Position numbers and translations under genes: made by a program. Below, one piece after another: positions 1 through 9,100 of a stretch of 64,000 nucleotides of DNA (position 1 is its first letter; every line of letters begins with the position of its first letter). The notes under the pieces were generated by a model that did not search any database, was not told where the DNA came from, and worked only from the letters and a program-made list of their open reading frames with translations. Origin of the DNA: CAXMST01 sp963712765 (GTDB lineage: Bacteria; Actinomycetota; Thermoleophilia; Solirubrobacterales; 70-9). The stretch is taken from positions 1 through 64,000 of the forward strand of contig CAVQIX010000002.1 in NCBI GenBank assembly GCA_963712765.1, in the 5' to 3' direction.

Positions 1-38
1 CTTCGGGTCCGGTCGCGGACCTTCGCGGTTCCACCGTA

Positions 39-154
39 TTTGGTGGCTATAGCGAGGGGGATACACCTCTTCCCATTCCGAACAGAGCCGTTAAGCCCCT
101 CAGCGCCGATGGTACTTGGTGGGAAACCGCCTGGGAGAGTAGGTCGCCGCCAGT
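39..154 (+). rRNA. rrf: 5S ribosomal RNA
   Basis: The conserved 5S core (CCCATTCCGAACAGAG, then GTTAAGCCCCTCAGCGCCGA and GGTACT, then GGGAGAGTAGGTCGCCGCCA) is complete. The 5' end (TGGTGG) pairs with the 3' end (CCGCCA) to form helix I. The length of about 116 bases fits the family. It lies at the left edge and is followed by a strong terminator, so it is the last gene of an rRNA operon whose 23S gene lies outside the window. The exact ends are estimates within a few bases. Confidence 0.93.
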
Positions 155-161
155 CTTTCTT

Positions 162-193
162 GAGCCGTCCGGGTTTCCGGGCGGCTCTTTTTT
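162..193 (+). terminator. Rho-independent terminator of the rRNA operon
   Basis: A GAGCCG-CCGG stem with a short GTTT loop and its complement CCGG-CGGCTC runs directly into a run of T residues. It starts 8 bases after the 5S rRNA and ends the rRNA transcript. It also lies just beyond the end of the convergent minus-strand operon. Confidence 0.88.
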
Positions 194-213
194 GCGGTCA
201 GGCGCGCCGGTGC

Positions 214-912
214 TCAGCCCTGGGGAAGGAGATCTCGGAGTTCCGGGGGGAGCTGCGGAAGATCCTCCGGCGATAGATCCCGCGGGAGCAGATCCTCGAG
301 GTCCTGCGGCAGCCCGTCGGGCACGCTCCCGCCTGAGGAGTCCGGGAGCAGGTCTTCGAGCTGGTCACGGAGATCTTTGAGGCTGTCGAGGCTGAGGTCG
401 GGCAGATCGGAGATGTCGAGGTCGAGATCCTGGATGCCCTGGAGCAGATCGATGACGCTGACATCGCCCGGGAGAGCCTGGAACAGAGCGATCACAGCGC
501 CCACCGGCGCCTGCTCTGCGATACCGCGGGCGAGGCTGGCGAGCGGCCCGGGGATCAGACCCTTGAGCTCGGCGTCGTCGACGGCTCGGACGAGGCCGGC
601 CCGGGTCGCATCAACGATCTGCTCCTCGGTGAGGTTGTTCTCCTCGGCGAAGCCGGCGAGCGAGCTCTCGTCCGCGAACGCCGCCAGCAGTTCCTCTCGG
701 GTGACCTGCAGCTCGCAGGCGGCGCCGTCGAGCGCCGAGAGCGCGATTCCCTCGAACACCCCGCGTTCGCTCAGCACCTCGAGCGGCCGTGGGTCGCAGG
801 GGTCGGCCGCTTCAAGCGGCTGGTATGAGGCGCCGCCCGCCAGCAGGTAGGCGAGTACGACGCCAAGCGACACGCCGATCGAGAGGTAGATCGGAAGGCG
901 GCCCTGCGTCAC
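214..912 (-). CDS. Membrane-anchored hypothetical protein
   Basis: I do not recognise the family. The protein of about 232 residues has one N-terminal hydrophobic segment (about residues 6-27), so it is probably anchored in the membrane with the rest outside. The exported part is acidic and ends in a low-complexity stretch of repeated D/L/P units (LEDLLP, LRDLLP). The GTG start at 912 was chosen because it overlaps the stop of the upstream MFS gene (GTGA); an ATG 36 bases further upstream is possible. It is the third gene of a tightly coupled operon with an MmpL-type and an MFS transporter, so it may be an accessory exported factor of that export module. That role is inference only. Confidence 0.7.
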   Translation of the reverse strand: MTQGRLPIYLSIGVSLGVVLAYLLAGGASYQPLEAADPCDPRPLEVLSERGVFEGIALSALDGAACELQVTREELLAAFADESSLAGFAEENNLTEEQIVDATRAGLVRAVDDAELKGLIPGPLASLARGIAEQAPVGAVIALFQALPGDVSVIDLLQGIQDLDLDISDLPDLSLDSLKDLRDQLEDLLPDSSGGSVPDGLPQDLEDLLPRDLSPEDLPQLPPELRDLLPQG

Positions 913-2258
913 CCGTCCCCCCGATCGTCGCCACGTCTCAGGTGCCACATCGGGAACAGCGCGAGGAGCGCGAAGGCGGCCGCGCCGAGGAACGGGACGC
1001 TGAACGCGTGCGTCGCGGCCCGCTCGAGCTGATCGGCGATCCCGCCCTCGAGCTCGGTCAGCGCGGGCTGATCCTCATCATCGACGGCGACCGTTGCGAA
1101 GGCGCCGCTGACGTCGGGGAGCTGGCCGTCGGCGCGGTCGATCTGGGTGCCGAGGCTCTCGCCGACCTCGACCTTCGTGGCCGGGGGGAGCGGCGCGTCG
1201 AGTATCAGGGCGGTGCCGGCGTCGCGTCCTGCCTGGTGCTGGGCGTCGAGCTGGAGGCTGAGCACCGGCGTGAGGATGAGGATGCCGGCGACGATCCCGG
1301 CGTGGCGGGCAGCGAGGGTCTCGGCCGCCCTGGCGCCGTCGGGGTCGCGGTGGCCGAGCGCCGCCGACGTCAGCACTGGCAGGGCGAGGGCGAGGCCGAA
1401 GCCGATCAGCAACTGTGGAGCGATCGTCAGGTCCGCGGTGGCGCCCGGGAGGACGCCGAGTGCCGTCAGCCCACCTCCGATGCTGATCGCGCCGGCGATC
1501 GCCAGCGGCCCAGAGTTCGCCGGCCCGAGCGGGATTCGGCTGCCGATCAGGGCCGCGACGGGGATCGTGCTGACCACTGCGGCTGCCGCGAGGGGGGTCA
1601 GACCCCAGCCCTCCGTGAGCAGGACGACGAGAAGGAAGAGCGCCGCGGTCAGTCCCGCGGAGAGCAATCCAAGCGCGTACTCGGGCCGGCGGTCGGGCCC
1701 TCCCTCCGGCCCGGGCTCCGGCCGCTCGGCGGGCTCGTAGGCGGCGATCAACACGAGCACCAGCGGAACCTGGATGAGGAAGATCGACTCCCAGCTGAAC
1801 AGCTCGGTCAGCGCGCCGCCGGCCGCCGGACCGAGCGCCAGCCCTGCGGTGGCGGCGGTGCCCCACAGCCTCGCCCCCGCCTGATGCGTCCCGACCCCGC
1901 GGGCAATCAGCTCGATCGCGCCGGCGATCGCGCCTGCACCGCCGAGGGCCTGCACGCACCGGGCGCCGATCAGCCCGCCGATCGAGGGCGCCAGGGCGCA
2001 GGCCAGCGAGGCCGCGGCGAACAGCGCGATGCCGGCTCCCCAGATCTTGGCCGGCCGGCGGTGGGCGAGCCTGGAGGCGGGAACGATCGCCGCGGCCAGG
2101 ACGATGTTGTAGGCGGTCAGCACCCAGCTGACGCCGAACACGCTCGTGTCGTACTCCCGCAGGATGTCCGGCAGTGCGAGGGTGACGATCGAGGAGTCCG
2201 CGAGGACGACGCCGACACTGCCGGCCAGGACGATGGTTCTGATCCGGGCGCCGTTCAT
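909..2258 (-). CDS. MFS transporter, DHA2-like drug exporter family
   Basis: A 449-residue integral membrane protein with about 14 hydrophobic helices. The N-terminal stretch (LADSSIVTLALPDILREYD, residues about 20-38) matches the LDxTIVNVALP motif of DHA2 (EmrB/QacA-type) proton-coupled exporters. A Pro/Glu/Gly-rich loop separates the two halves, near residues 175-190. The start ATG overlaps the stop of the MmpL gene (ATGA), and its own stop overlaps the next start, so the three genes are translated together. The exported substrate cannot be read from sequence; lipids, drugs or peptides are all possible. Confidence 0.88.
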   Translation of the reverse strand: MNGARIRTIVLAGSVGVVLADSSIVTLALPDILREYDTSVFGVSWVLTAYNIVLAAAIVPASRLAHRRPAKIWGAGIALFAAASLACALAPSIGGLIGARCVQALGGAGAIAGAIELIARGVGTHQAGARLWGTAATAGLALGPAAGGALTELFSWESIFLIQVPLVLVLIAAYEPAERPEPGPEGGPDRRPEYALGLLSAGLTAALFLLVVLLTEGWGLTPLAAAAVVSTIPVAALIGSRIPLGPANSGPLAIAGAISIGGGLTALGVLPGATADLTIAPQLLIGFGLALALPVLTSAALGHRDPDGARAAETLAARHAGIVAGILILTPVLSLQLDAQHQAGRDAGTALILDAPLPPATKVEVGESLGTQIDRADGQLPDVSGAFATVAVDDEDQPALTELEGGIADQLERAATHAFSVPFLGAAAFALLALFPMWHLRRGDDRGDG

Positions 2259-4513
2259 CCTCCGCTGCGGGCTGATCCTTTCAGGGCCGGGGCTTCGACG
2301 GGTCCCCGCAGACGCCCCCCGGGCCAGCCGCTGCTCTTGCCGAAAAGCGTGATCAGGGCCGGTGCGAGCAGGGTCCGGACGATGAAGGCGTCGATCAGAA
2401 GCCCGGCGGAGAGCAGGAAGGCGAGCTCGCGGAAGGGACGCAGGGGCACCATCGCCAGGATTGCAAAGCTCAGCGCGAGAACCAGGCCGGCAACGGTGAT
2501 CGCCGGCGCGGCCCGGGCCGCAGCGACCGAGATCGCCTCCCTCAGGGGGCGTGATGTCGCCTCGGCCCAGACCCGTCCGACGAGGTAGATGTTGTAATCG
2601 GAGCCGAGCGCCACAAGCAGCACAGTCCCGGCAAAGGGGACGTAGAAGCTGAGCTCGCCGAAGCCGAGCAGATCCTGGAAGACCAGCACCGTGAGCCCGA
2701 GGCTGGCGCCGAGCGCGAGCAGGCTGGCGGCGACCAGGTACAGCGGTGCGACCAGAGCGCGGAGGAAGACGACGAGGACGACGAGGACGATCAGTGCAAC
2801 GACCGGCACCACGCGGGAGAGATCCGCCTCTGTCACCCGGACCGTCTCCTCCGAGATCGCTGTATCACCGGCCACCGCGGCGGTCGCGCCGGGGATGCCC
2901 GCCTCCGCGACGAGCTGGTCGAGGTCGTTGCGGAGGCGGCCCACGGTGCGAATAGCCCGCGCTCCGAGGGGGTCGAGGTCGAAGATGACCAGGTATCTGA
3001 CCGCATCACCGGTGGGCGAGACCGTCGCACCGAGCTCGGTTGTGAGCTCACCGATCCCTCCCGGGCCGATCACCTGATTGAAGTTGCGTCGTCTGCGGAG
3101 CAGCCGCTCGAGCTTGTTGACCGCGGCCCGGTCGTCGGCGATCCCCGGCTGCTCGACGAGGACCATCGTCGGGGCGATCGCGCCCGCGGGGAAGTCCTCG
3201 GCGGCAAGGCGAAAGGCCTGCTTCGGCGGAGCGTCCTGGGGGAGACCGCTGATCAGCGTGTTGGCGAGGTCGAGGCGGGGAAGTAGCGCGGTCAGCGCCA
3301 ATAGGGGCACGACCGTCGCGGTTGCGACCGCGACGGGGCGCCGGATCGGCAGGCTCAGCATGCGATCGCGCAGGCCCCTCCAGATCGTCGCGATGCTGAG
3401 CCCGGCCGAGGGTCCCCGCCTGCGGCCCGGCGAGCCTGGCCAGAACAACCGCTCGCCGAGGATCGTCAGCATTGCGGGGACCAGGGTGAGCACGACAGCA
3501 AGCGCGATCAGGACGGTGACCGCGAGCCCGGGCCCGAACGCACGAAAGAACCCGAGCTGGGCGACGACGAGCCCAGCCGAGGCCGCGGCGACGCTGATTC
3601 CGGCCGTGACGATGATCGGCGTCAAATTGGCCGTGGTCCGCTCGGCGGCCGTGCGGGCGTCATCGCCGTCCTCGAGCCGCGCGCGGAACCGCGAGACGAA
3701 GAAGATCACATAGTCGGTGACGATCCCGAACAGCAGCGCGACCATCACCGGCTCGACCTCCTCGGGAACCGAGATCCCGACCGCGTCGCCGGTGCCGCCG
3801 ACCAGGCGCACCGCCATCAGATACGCGAGGGCGACCGTGAAGATGTTGACCGCCGGGGCGACCAGTGAGCGGAAGTGCAGCCCGACGGCGAGCGCTACGA
3901 GCAGGATGGTCGCCAGTTCGACCAGGGGCAACGCGTCCCTGATCGCCCGAATCTGCTCGCCGCGAGCGGGTACCGCCCCGGTCACCCCGACCTGCTTGTT
4001 CGCGGGGCCCTCGACGGCGATCCGGCGCTCGACCAGCCTCTCCGCGAGGCCGGTACGGCCTACGGGTCCGATCTCCGGTGGGAAGAAGAGGTAGCTCAGC
4101 GCCGAACTCCCCTGCCCTCGGGCGACGTCACGCAGGACCGCATCGGTGACGGTCAACGCGAAGGCGATCCCCTCGAGGCCGGGGACGTTCTTGAGATTGA
4201 GGGCGAGGGTACGGCTGTAGATGGCAGCCGCCTGCGAGCGGCTCAGGCCTGCGGGGGCGCGTTCGACGACGACCGTGCGGCTGAGGACCGGAAAGTTGAA
4301 CAGCTCGACCGAGCGGGTCTCGGTGTCGATCGCCTCGGCCTCGTTGGCCACCAGGTCTCCGAGCCCGCCGGTGCCGGCCTGTTCGACGTTCGGCAGCAGG
4401 AAGGTGGCTGCGAGGGCGGCGAGGATCCAGAAGGCCACCACGGCGAAGCGGAATCGGACGATCAGGCGCGCGAACCGCCCTGTCAACCGGCTTGTGTTCG
4501 CCTCATCGTCCAC
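2255..4513 (-). CDS. MMPL/RND family transporter
   Basis: A 752-residue RND-superfamily permease with the usual duplicated layout. One membrane helix (about residues 22-42) precedes an external domain and five helices; the pattern is then repeated in the C-terminal half. Both halves carry the Asp-Tyr pair of the MmpL proton relay (FGIVTDYVIF near residue 265, LVALGSDYNIYL near 645), so it should be an active proton-driven exporter. The start is a GTG. It is the first gene of the operon and is divergent from the M28 peptidase. MmpL proteins commonly export lipids; the cargo here is unknown. Confidence 0.9.
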   Translation of the reverse strand: MDDEANTSRLTGRFARLIVRFRFAVVAFWILAALAATFLLPNVEQAGTGGLGDLVANEAEAIDTETRSVELFNFPVLSRTVVVERAPAGLSRSQAAAIYSRTLALNLKNVPGLEGIAFALTVTDAVLRDVARGQGSSALSYLFFPPEIGPVGRTGLAERLVERRIAVEGPANKQVGVTGAVPARGEQIRAIRDALPLVELATILLVALAVGLHFRSLVAPAVNIFTVALAYLMAVRLVGGTGDAVGISVPEEVEPVMVALLFGIVTDYVIFFVSRFRARLEDGDDARTAAERTTANLTPIIVTAGISVAAASAGLVVAQLGFFRAFGPGLAVTVLIALAVVLTLVPAMLTILGERLFWPGSPGRRRGPSAGLSIATIWRGLRDRMLSLPIRRPVAVATATVVPLLALTALLPRLDLANTLISGLPQDAPPKQAFRLAAEDFPAGAIAPTMVLVEQPGIADDRAAVNKLERLLRRRRNFNQVIGPGGIGELTTELGATVSPTGDAVRYLVIFDLDPLGARAIRTVGRLRNDLDQLVAEAGIPGATAAVAGDTAISEETVRVTEADLSRVVPVVALIVLVVLVVFLRALVAPLYLVAASLLALGASLGLTVLVFQDLLGFGELSFYVPFAGTVLLVALGSDYNIYLVGRVWAEATSRPLREAISVAAARAAPAITVAGLVLALSFAILAMVPLRPFRELAFLLSAGLLIDAFIVRTLLAPALITLFGKSSGWPGGRLRGPVEAPALKGSARSGG

Positions 4514-4535
4514 GCCTGCCCTCTCGCTCCGTCTC

Positions 4536-4541
4536 TACCAT
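4536..4541 (+). promoter_or_regulatory. -10 box (TACCAT) of the M28 peptidase gene
   Basis: TACCAT lies 9 bases before the GTG at 4551, the distance expected if transcription begins at or next to the start codon. No Shine-Dalgarno sequence is visible. One of a series of similar sites in the window. Confidence 0.5.
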
Positions 4542-4550
4542 CGCACCATC

Positions 4551-5738
4551 GTGGACGCGGCGTCTGAGATCGAGCCAGGGCGGTCGCTCGACCGCGCGAT
4601 GAGCCTGATCGAGTTGCTCGCGGTCGGGATCGGCGCCCGCCGGCCGACCGGCGATGGTGAGCGGGCAGCGCGCCAGAGCGCGGTCGCAAGGCTGGGGGAG
4701 TGGGGAATCGAGGCCGGGATCGAACCCTTCGACGGCTACTCGACCTTCGCCTGGCCCTACGGGCTGATCCAGGCGGCTGCCCTTGCGCCGTCCCTGCTGC
4801 CCGGCCGGCTGCGGAGGACGCGTTCGGCCCTCGGCCTGCTGGCGGGAGCCACGCTCGCCGCCGAGGGGGGTCTCCGGGCGACCCCGCTCTCGGATCTGCT
4901 CTCGGTGCACGAGAGCGGCAACGTCGTCGCCACGATCGATCCCAGCGGGGAACCTAGACGCACGCTGGTGCTGATGTGCCATCTCGATACCTCCAGGAGC
5001 GGGCTGATGTTCGATCCCCGCTACGTCGGCCTGCTCGGCCGCTGGATCGGGATCCAGAGCGCCGCCGGGCTGGCGCAGGCGATCGCGGAGCCGCTGCTGG
5101 GCGGGCGCAGGTGGGGCCGGCGGCTGCTGACGCTGCTGCGCGCTCCTGTGGCGGTCGGGATCGCGCTCCTGATCGAGCGCGAGCTGCTCGGGGTCGAGGT
5201 ACCCGGCGCCAACGACAACGCCTCGGGGTGCGGTGTTGCCGCCGCGCTCGCCGCCGAGGTCGCGGCGAATCCCCTCACATCCACCCGGGTCATCCTGCTG
5301 ATGACCGGCTGCGAGGAGTCCGGGACGCTGGGGGCCAGGGCGTTTCTCGACGCCCACGAGACCGAGGGTTGGCTCTACCTCAACTTCGACAACGTCGGCG
5401 GCGATTGCCGGGTCCGCTTCCTGCGTCGCGAGGGCGTGCTCTCCAAGTGGTACGCCGATCCGGGCCTGATCGTGGCGGCGCAGTCGGTCGCCGACCGGAA
5501 CCCATCGCTGCGGATGGCGTCCGAGGACGACCCGGCGGGGCTCACCTACGACTCGACCCCGGTCCTGGCCCGAGGCGGCCGGGCGATGACGATCTCGGTC
5601 CAGGACGGCTACATCCCCGACCTGCACTGGCCAACGGATACCTTCGACAACATCGACCGCGACGGCGTCGCCCGCACACTGGCCGCCGGGCGCGGAATCG
5701 TCGCGGCCGTCGATGCGGGAGTCGCCGACCCCGGTTGA
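4551..5738 (+). CDS. M28 family zinc peptidase
   Basis: A 395-residue protein of the M28 aminopeptidase family. The expected metal ligands and catalytic residues are visible in order: His144 with Asp146 (CHLDTS), Asp222 (GANDNASGCG), the catalytic/ligand Glu pair 255-256 (TGCEESGTLGA), Asp near FDNVGGD and a C-terminal His359 (DLHWPTD). A hydrophobic segment lies around residues 65-95 and another before GANDN, so membrane association is likely. The GTG start was preferred because TACCAT lies 9 bases upstream; ATG at 4599 is an alternative. It is transcribed divergently from the MmpL operon. It probably cleaves N-terminal residues from peptides; the substrate is unknown. Confidence 0.85.
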   Translation: MDAASEIEPGRSLDRAMSLIELLAVGIGARRPTGDGERAARQSAVARLGEWGIEAGIEPFDGYSTFAWPYGLIQAAALAPSLLPGRLRRTRSALGLLAGATLAAEGGLRATPLSDLLSVHESGNVVATIDPSGEPRRTLVLMCHLDTSRSGLMFDPRYVGLLGRWIGIQSAAGLAQAIAEPLLGGRRWGRRLLTLLRAPVAVGIALLIERELLGVEVPGANDNASGCGVAAALAAEVAANPLTSTRVILLMTGCEESGTLGARAFLDAHETEGWLYLNFDNVGGDCRVRFLRREGVLSKWYADPGLIVAAQSVADRNPSLRMASEDDPAGLTYDSTPVLARGGRAMTISVQDGYIPDLHWPTDTFDNIDRDGVARTLAAGRGIVAAVDAGVADPG

Positions 5739-5772
5739 GGGGATTACCGATGTCGAGGCGCAGCGGCGTCTC

Positions 5773-6006
5773 CTACGGCGAGGTTGTCGCCGGCAACATC
5801 GGCCCGACCGCGACCGTTGTGCCGGCGCGGCGGCGACCGCGACTGCGAGCCGGCGGAAGGGCCTCCCGGCGGCAATCACAGCCGCCCCCTTCACAGCCGG
5901 CGTCGCGTGCGGAAGTCGTGTCGGAGAACTCGAGGCCGTACTGGCCGAGGGTGAGGGCGTCGATCGCCAGATCGACGCGGTCGGCGAGGCGCTGGATCAT
6001 GTTCAT
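5773..6006 (-). CDS. Small Cys-containing hypothetical protein downstream of dnaE2
   Basis: A 77-residue ORF in the otherwise gene-free stretch between the M28 peptidase and dnaE2 (5739-6116). ATG at 6006 is preceded by GGAG at a 6-base distance. The first 30 residues form a plausible amphipathic helix (MIQRLADRVDLAIDALTLGQ). A Cys/Gly cluster (GCEGGGCDC) and a basic, Pro-rich tail follow. It lies 110 bases downstream of dnaE2 on the same strand and is preceded by a LexA-box-like sequence at 6055-6068. I know of no family for it. The SD and composition favour a real gene, but a non-coding spacer cannot be excluded. Confidence 0.42.
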   Translation of the reverse strand: MNMIQRLADRVDLAIDALTLGQYGLEFSDTTSARDAGCEGGGCDCRREALPPARSRGRRRAGTTVAVGPMLPATTSP

Positions 6007-6054
6007 GTTCACTCCATCTCTCATGTCGGCGACCAAGGTATGGCGCGCCTCGGA

Positions 6055-6068
6055 CGTACATGTGTTCG
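6055..6068 (-). promoter_or_regulatory. LexA-box-like sequence upstream of the small ORF
   Basis: CGTACATGTGTTCG (on the plus strand) differs at one position from the perfect 14-base palindrome CGAACATATGTTCG form in front of imuB, outside its 4-base spacer. It lies 49 bases upstream of the small minus-strand ORF, next to an AT-rich stretch (CAATTAATCTTGC) that is unusual here. One half-site is degenerate (GTAC rather than GTTC), so binding is uncertain. Confidence 0.35.
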
Positions 6069-6116
6069 TGCAATTAATCTTGCAGCCGGGCGGAACAAAC
6101 CGCTTGATAGAGGGGT

Positions 6117-9100
6117 TCATCGGCCTCGTCGCCCGAAGCTGTGCGCAGCCGGCAGGACAGCTCCGAGCTCGCTCATCTTGCGCCCCGTCTCGCGTTCGGC
6201 CGGGGGCTCGATGTGGCGCACCTCGGCCAGGGGCAGATCGGGGCGCTCGAGCTCGCCGAGGGAATCGGCGACGACGTTGACGACTCCCTCGCGGCGCTCG
6301 AGCCTGCCTCGGATCGAGACGAACCCGGCGGTCCGCACCAGGAGCCGATGGCGCTCGTAGACGGGGGGGAGGACGACCACGTTGGTCATGCCCCACTCGT
6401 CCTCCAGGAGCATGAAGACGACCCCCTTCGCCGTCGCCGGACGCTGCCGCGCCACCGTCATCCCGGCGATCAGGATCTGGGAGCCGTCGGGGACCCGGGT
6501 GAGGTCGGCGCTGGTGACGGTCGCCGGATCGAGCTCGGGCCGCATCAGGGCCAGCGGATGCTGCGCCAGAGACATTCCCGTCGCCGCGTAGTCGGCGGTC
6601 AGCCGCTCCCAGGAGGACTGCTGCTTCAGCGCCGGAGCATCGGGTACGGGGAGGGGGAGGGCAAGCTGCTCGCTGCCGCCGGCTCGCGAACTTCCCCGAG
6701 CAACCCCCAGCGACCATAGGTCCTCCCGTCGGGAGGAGCCCCCAACCTCGGCCGGCAGCTCTCCCGGGAGCCCCGAGCAGGCATCCGCCCAGGCCAACCT
6801 CTCGAGCCCATCCCGACTGGCTCCGGACCGCGTCGCCAGGTCGGCGAGGTCTTTGTACGGCCCACCCTCCGACCTTCCGCGGACGATCGCCTCCGCATCG
6901 ACCCTCGACAACCCCGCTACGTATCCGAGCCCGGTCCTCACCCCCAACCGCCGCTCCATGGCCTCGGTCGCACACAGGACCTCGCTCGCGTTCGCATCCG
7001 GCCCCAGCACCGGAATCCCCCGCCGCTGGGCCTCGTGTGCGAGGGCGTCCGGCGGGTAGAAGCCCATCGGCTGCTCGTTCAGCAGCGCGCAGAGGAACTC
7101 GGGCCCGTAGTGGACCCGGAGCCAGGTGGACTGGTAGGCGAGCAGGCCGAAGGCCGCCGCGTGCGACTTGGGGAAGCCGAAGCCCGAGAAGCCCTTGATC
7201 TGGTCATAGACCCGGTTTGCGGTCTCGGACGCGACGTCGTTGGCGATCGCCCCCTCGATGAACCTTTCCCGGTAGGCGTTGAGTGCCTCCTCGGAGCGCT
7301 TGCGGCTCATCGCTCTTCGCAGTCCCTCGGCCTCGCCTGCGCTGAAGCCCGCCAGGGCCATCGCCACCTGGATCACCTGGTCCTGAAAGACGATCGCGCC
7401 GAGGGTGTCGGAGAGGATCGGCTCCAGCGAGGGGTGCTCGTAGGGGACCTCGAACTCGGGGTCGTTGCGCAAAGCCTTCTTGCGGTCGAGGTAGGGATGG
7501 ACGGCGCCACCCTGGATCGGCCCCGGGCGGACCAGGGCCACCTGGACGGTGATGTCGGAGATGTTCTCCGGCAGTGAGCGAGGCAGCATCTGCATCTGCG
7601 CCCGGCTCTCGATCTGGAAGACGCCGGTGGTGTCGGCCTTCTGGATCGCCTCATAGACCCGTTGGTCGTCGAGCGGGATCCGCGAGAGATCGACGTGCTC
7701 GCCGCGGGCGCGGGCGATCTCATCGACGGTCCGTTCCACCGCCGAAAGCATTCCGAGGCCGAGCAGGTCGATCTTGAGGAAGCCGGCGTCGGCGCAGGAG
7801 TCCTTGTCCCAGTGGCAGATTCGCCGCCCCTCCATTGCCGCCGGGACGACCGGGCAGAGGTCGATCAGGGGGCGGGTCGAGAGCACCATCCCGCCGGGGT
7901 GCTGGGAGGCGTGCCGCGGCAGGCCCTTCGACTCCCGCGAGAGCGCGATCAGCGATCGCCAGCGGTCCGAGCGCGCCCGCTGCTCCCCGATCGCCTCAGC
8001 GATGTCCCGCTCGATCTCGGTCGAGCCGTAGACGTCGACCGATCTCGCCACCCGCTCGATCTCCCCCCGAGGCAGCCCGAGCGCCGCCCCGAGGTCCCTG
8101 ACGGCTCCGCGGGAGCGATAGGTGGGGAAGGCGGCGACAAGGGCGGAGCGCTCTGCTCCGTAGCGCTCGTGAATCCTTGGGATCAGCACCTCGCGCACGT
8201 CGCGGGGAAAGTCGAGGTCGATGTCGGGGGCCTCGGTGATCTCGTCGTTGAGGAAGCGGCCCAGGAACAGCCCGGCCTTTACCGGATCGACGTGCGAGAG
8301 ACCGGTCAGATAGCAGACCACCGAGCTCACCGAGGAGCCGCGGCCACGGCCCGGAGGGAGCAGGGCGCGGGCCCGCGAGGGGCCGCGTACCTCCATCGCG
8401 ACGTCGCGGGCGAGCTCGAGCAGGTCGCGGTGGAGGAGGAAGAAGCCTGAGAGCTCGAGCTTGGCGATCACCCGCAGTTCCTCCTCCAGCCTGACCGCCG
8501 CCTCGGCCCGCTCGGGGGTTCCGTCGTAGCGCTCACCGAAACGGGCGCCGCAGACCTCGGCCAGCTTGCGGTCGGCGTCGAGATCCTCCGAGCCCGGGTA
8601 GCGGTAGCCGAGATCTCGGGTGAGGTCGAAGCGCAGCCGCTCGGCGAGTCTCTCGGTCTCGGCGACCGCCTCGGGGTGGTCGCCGAAGCGGGTCGCCATG
8701 CGCGCGGGCGTGGTCAGGAATCCGGAGCCGTTGCCACGCCGCGAGGGCTCGGTCGACTCCAGGGTGCCGAGCATCCTGGCGGCGACGAGAGCATCCTGCA
8801 GCGGCGCTCGCCGCCGGTGGTGGTAATGAACGTTGCCGGTGGCGATGGTGGGGACCCCCAGCAGGGTGGCCAGCTGGGTCAGCCGCCGGTTGCGACTCCG
8901 GTCCCCGCGCCACAGTGGCCGCTGCAGCTCGACCCTGAAGCCGGAGGGCCCGAAGATCTTCAGCAGCCGGCGAGCGAGCCGCTCGGCCTCTACCGGTTGG
9001 TTGCGGGCGAGGCGCCCGGCGAGCGCCCCGTCGCGGGCGCACCCCGAGAGGCAGACGAGCCCCTCGCTGTGAGGCTGGAGCTCCTCGAACGGCAGCGCTG

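Noticed and set aside
789..2588. Long plus-strand open frame antisense to the MFS and MmpL genes
   Set aside because: It is Arg/Gly/Asp-rich with no family pattern. The minus-strand frames are clear transporters; long antisense frames are expected at this GC content.
4976..6280. Plus-strand frame running through and past the M28 peptidase
   Set aside because: Arg/Gly/Pro-rich shadow frame; the M28 zinc-site residues are all in the other frame.
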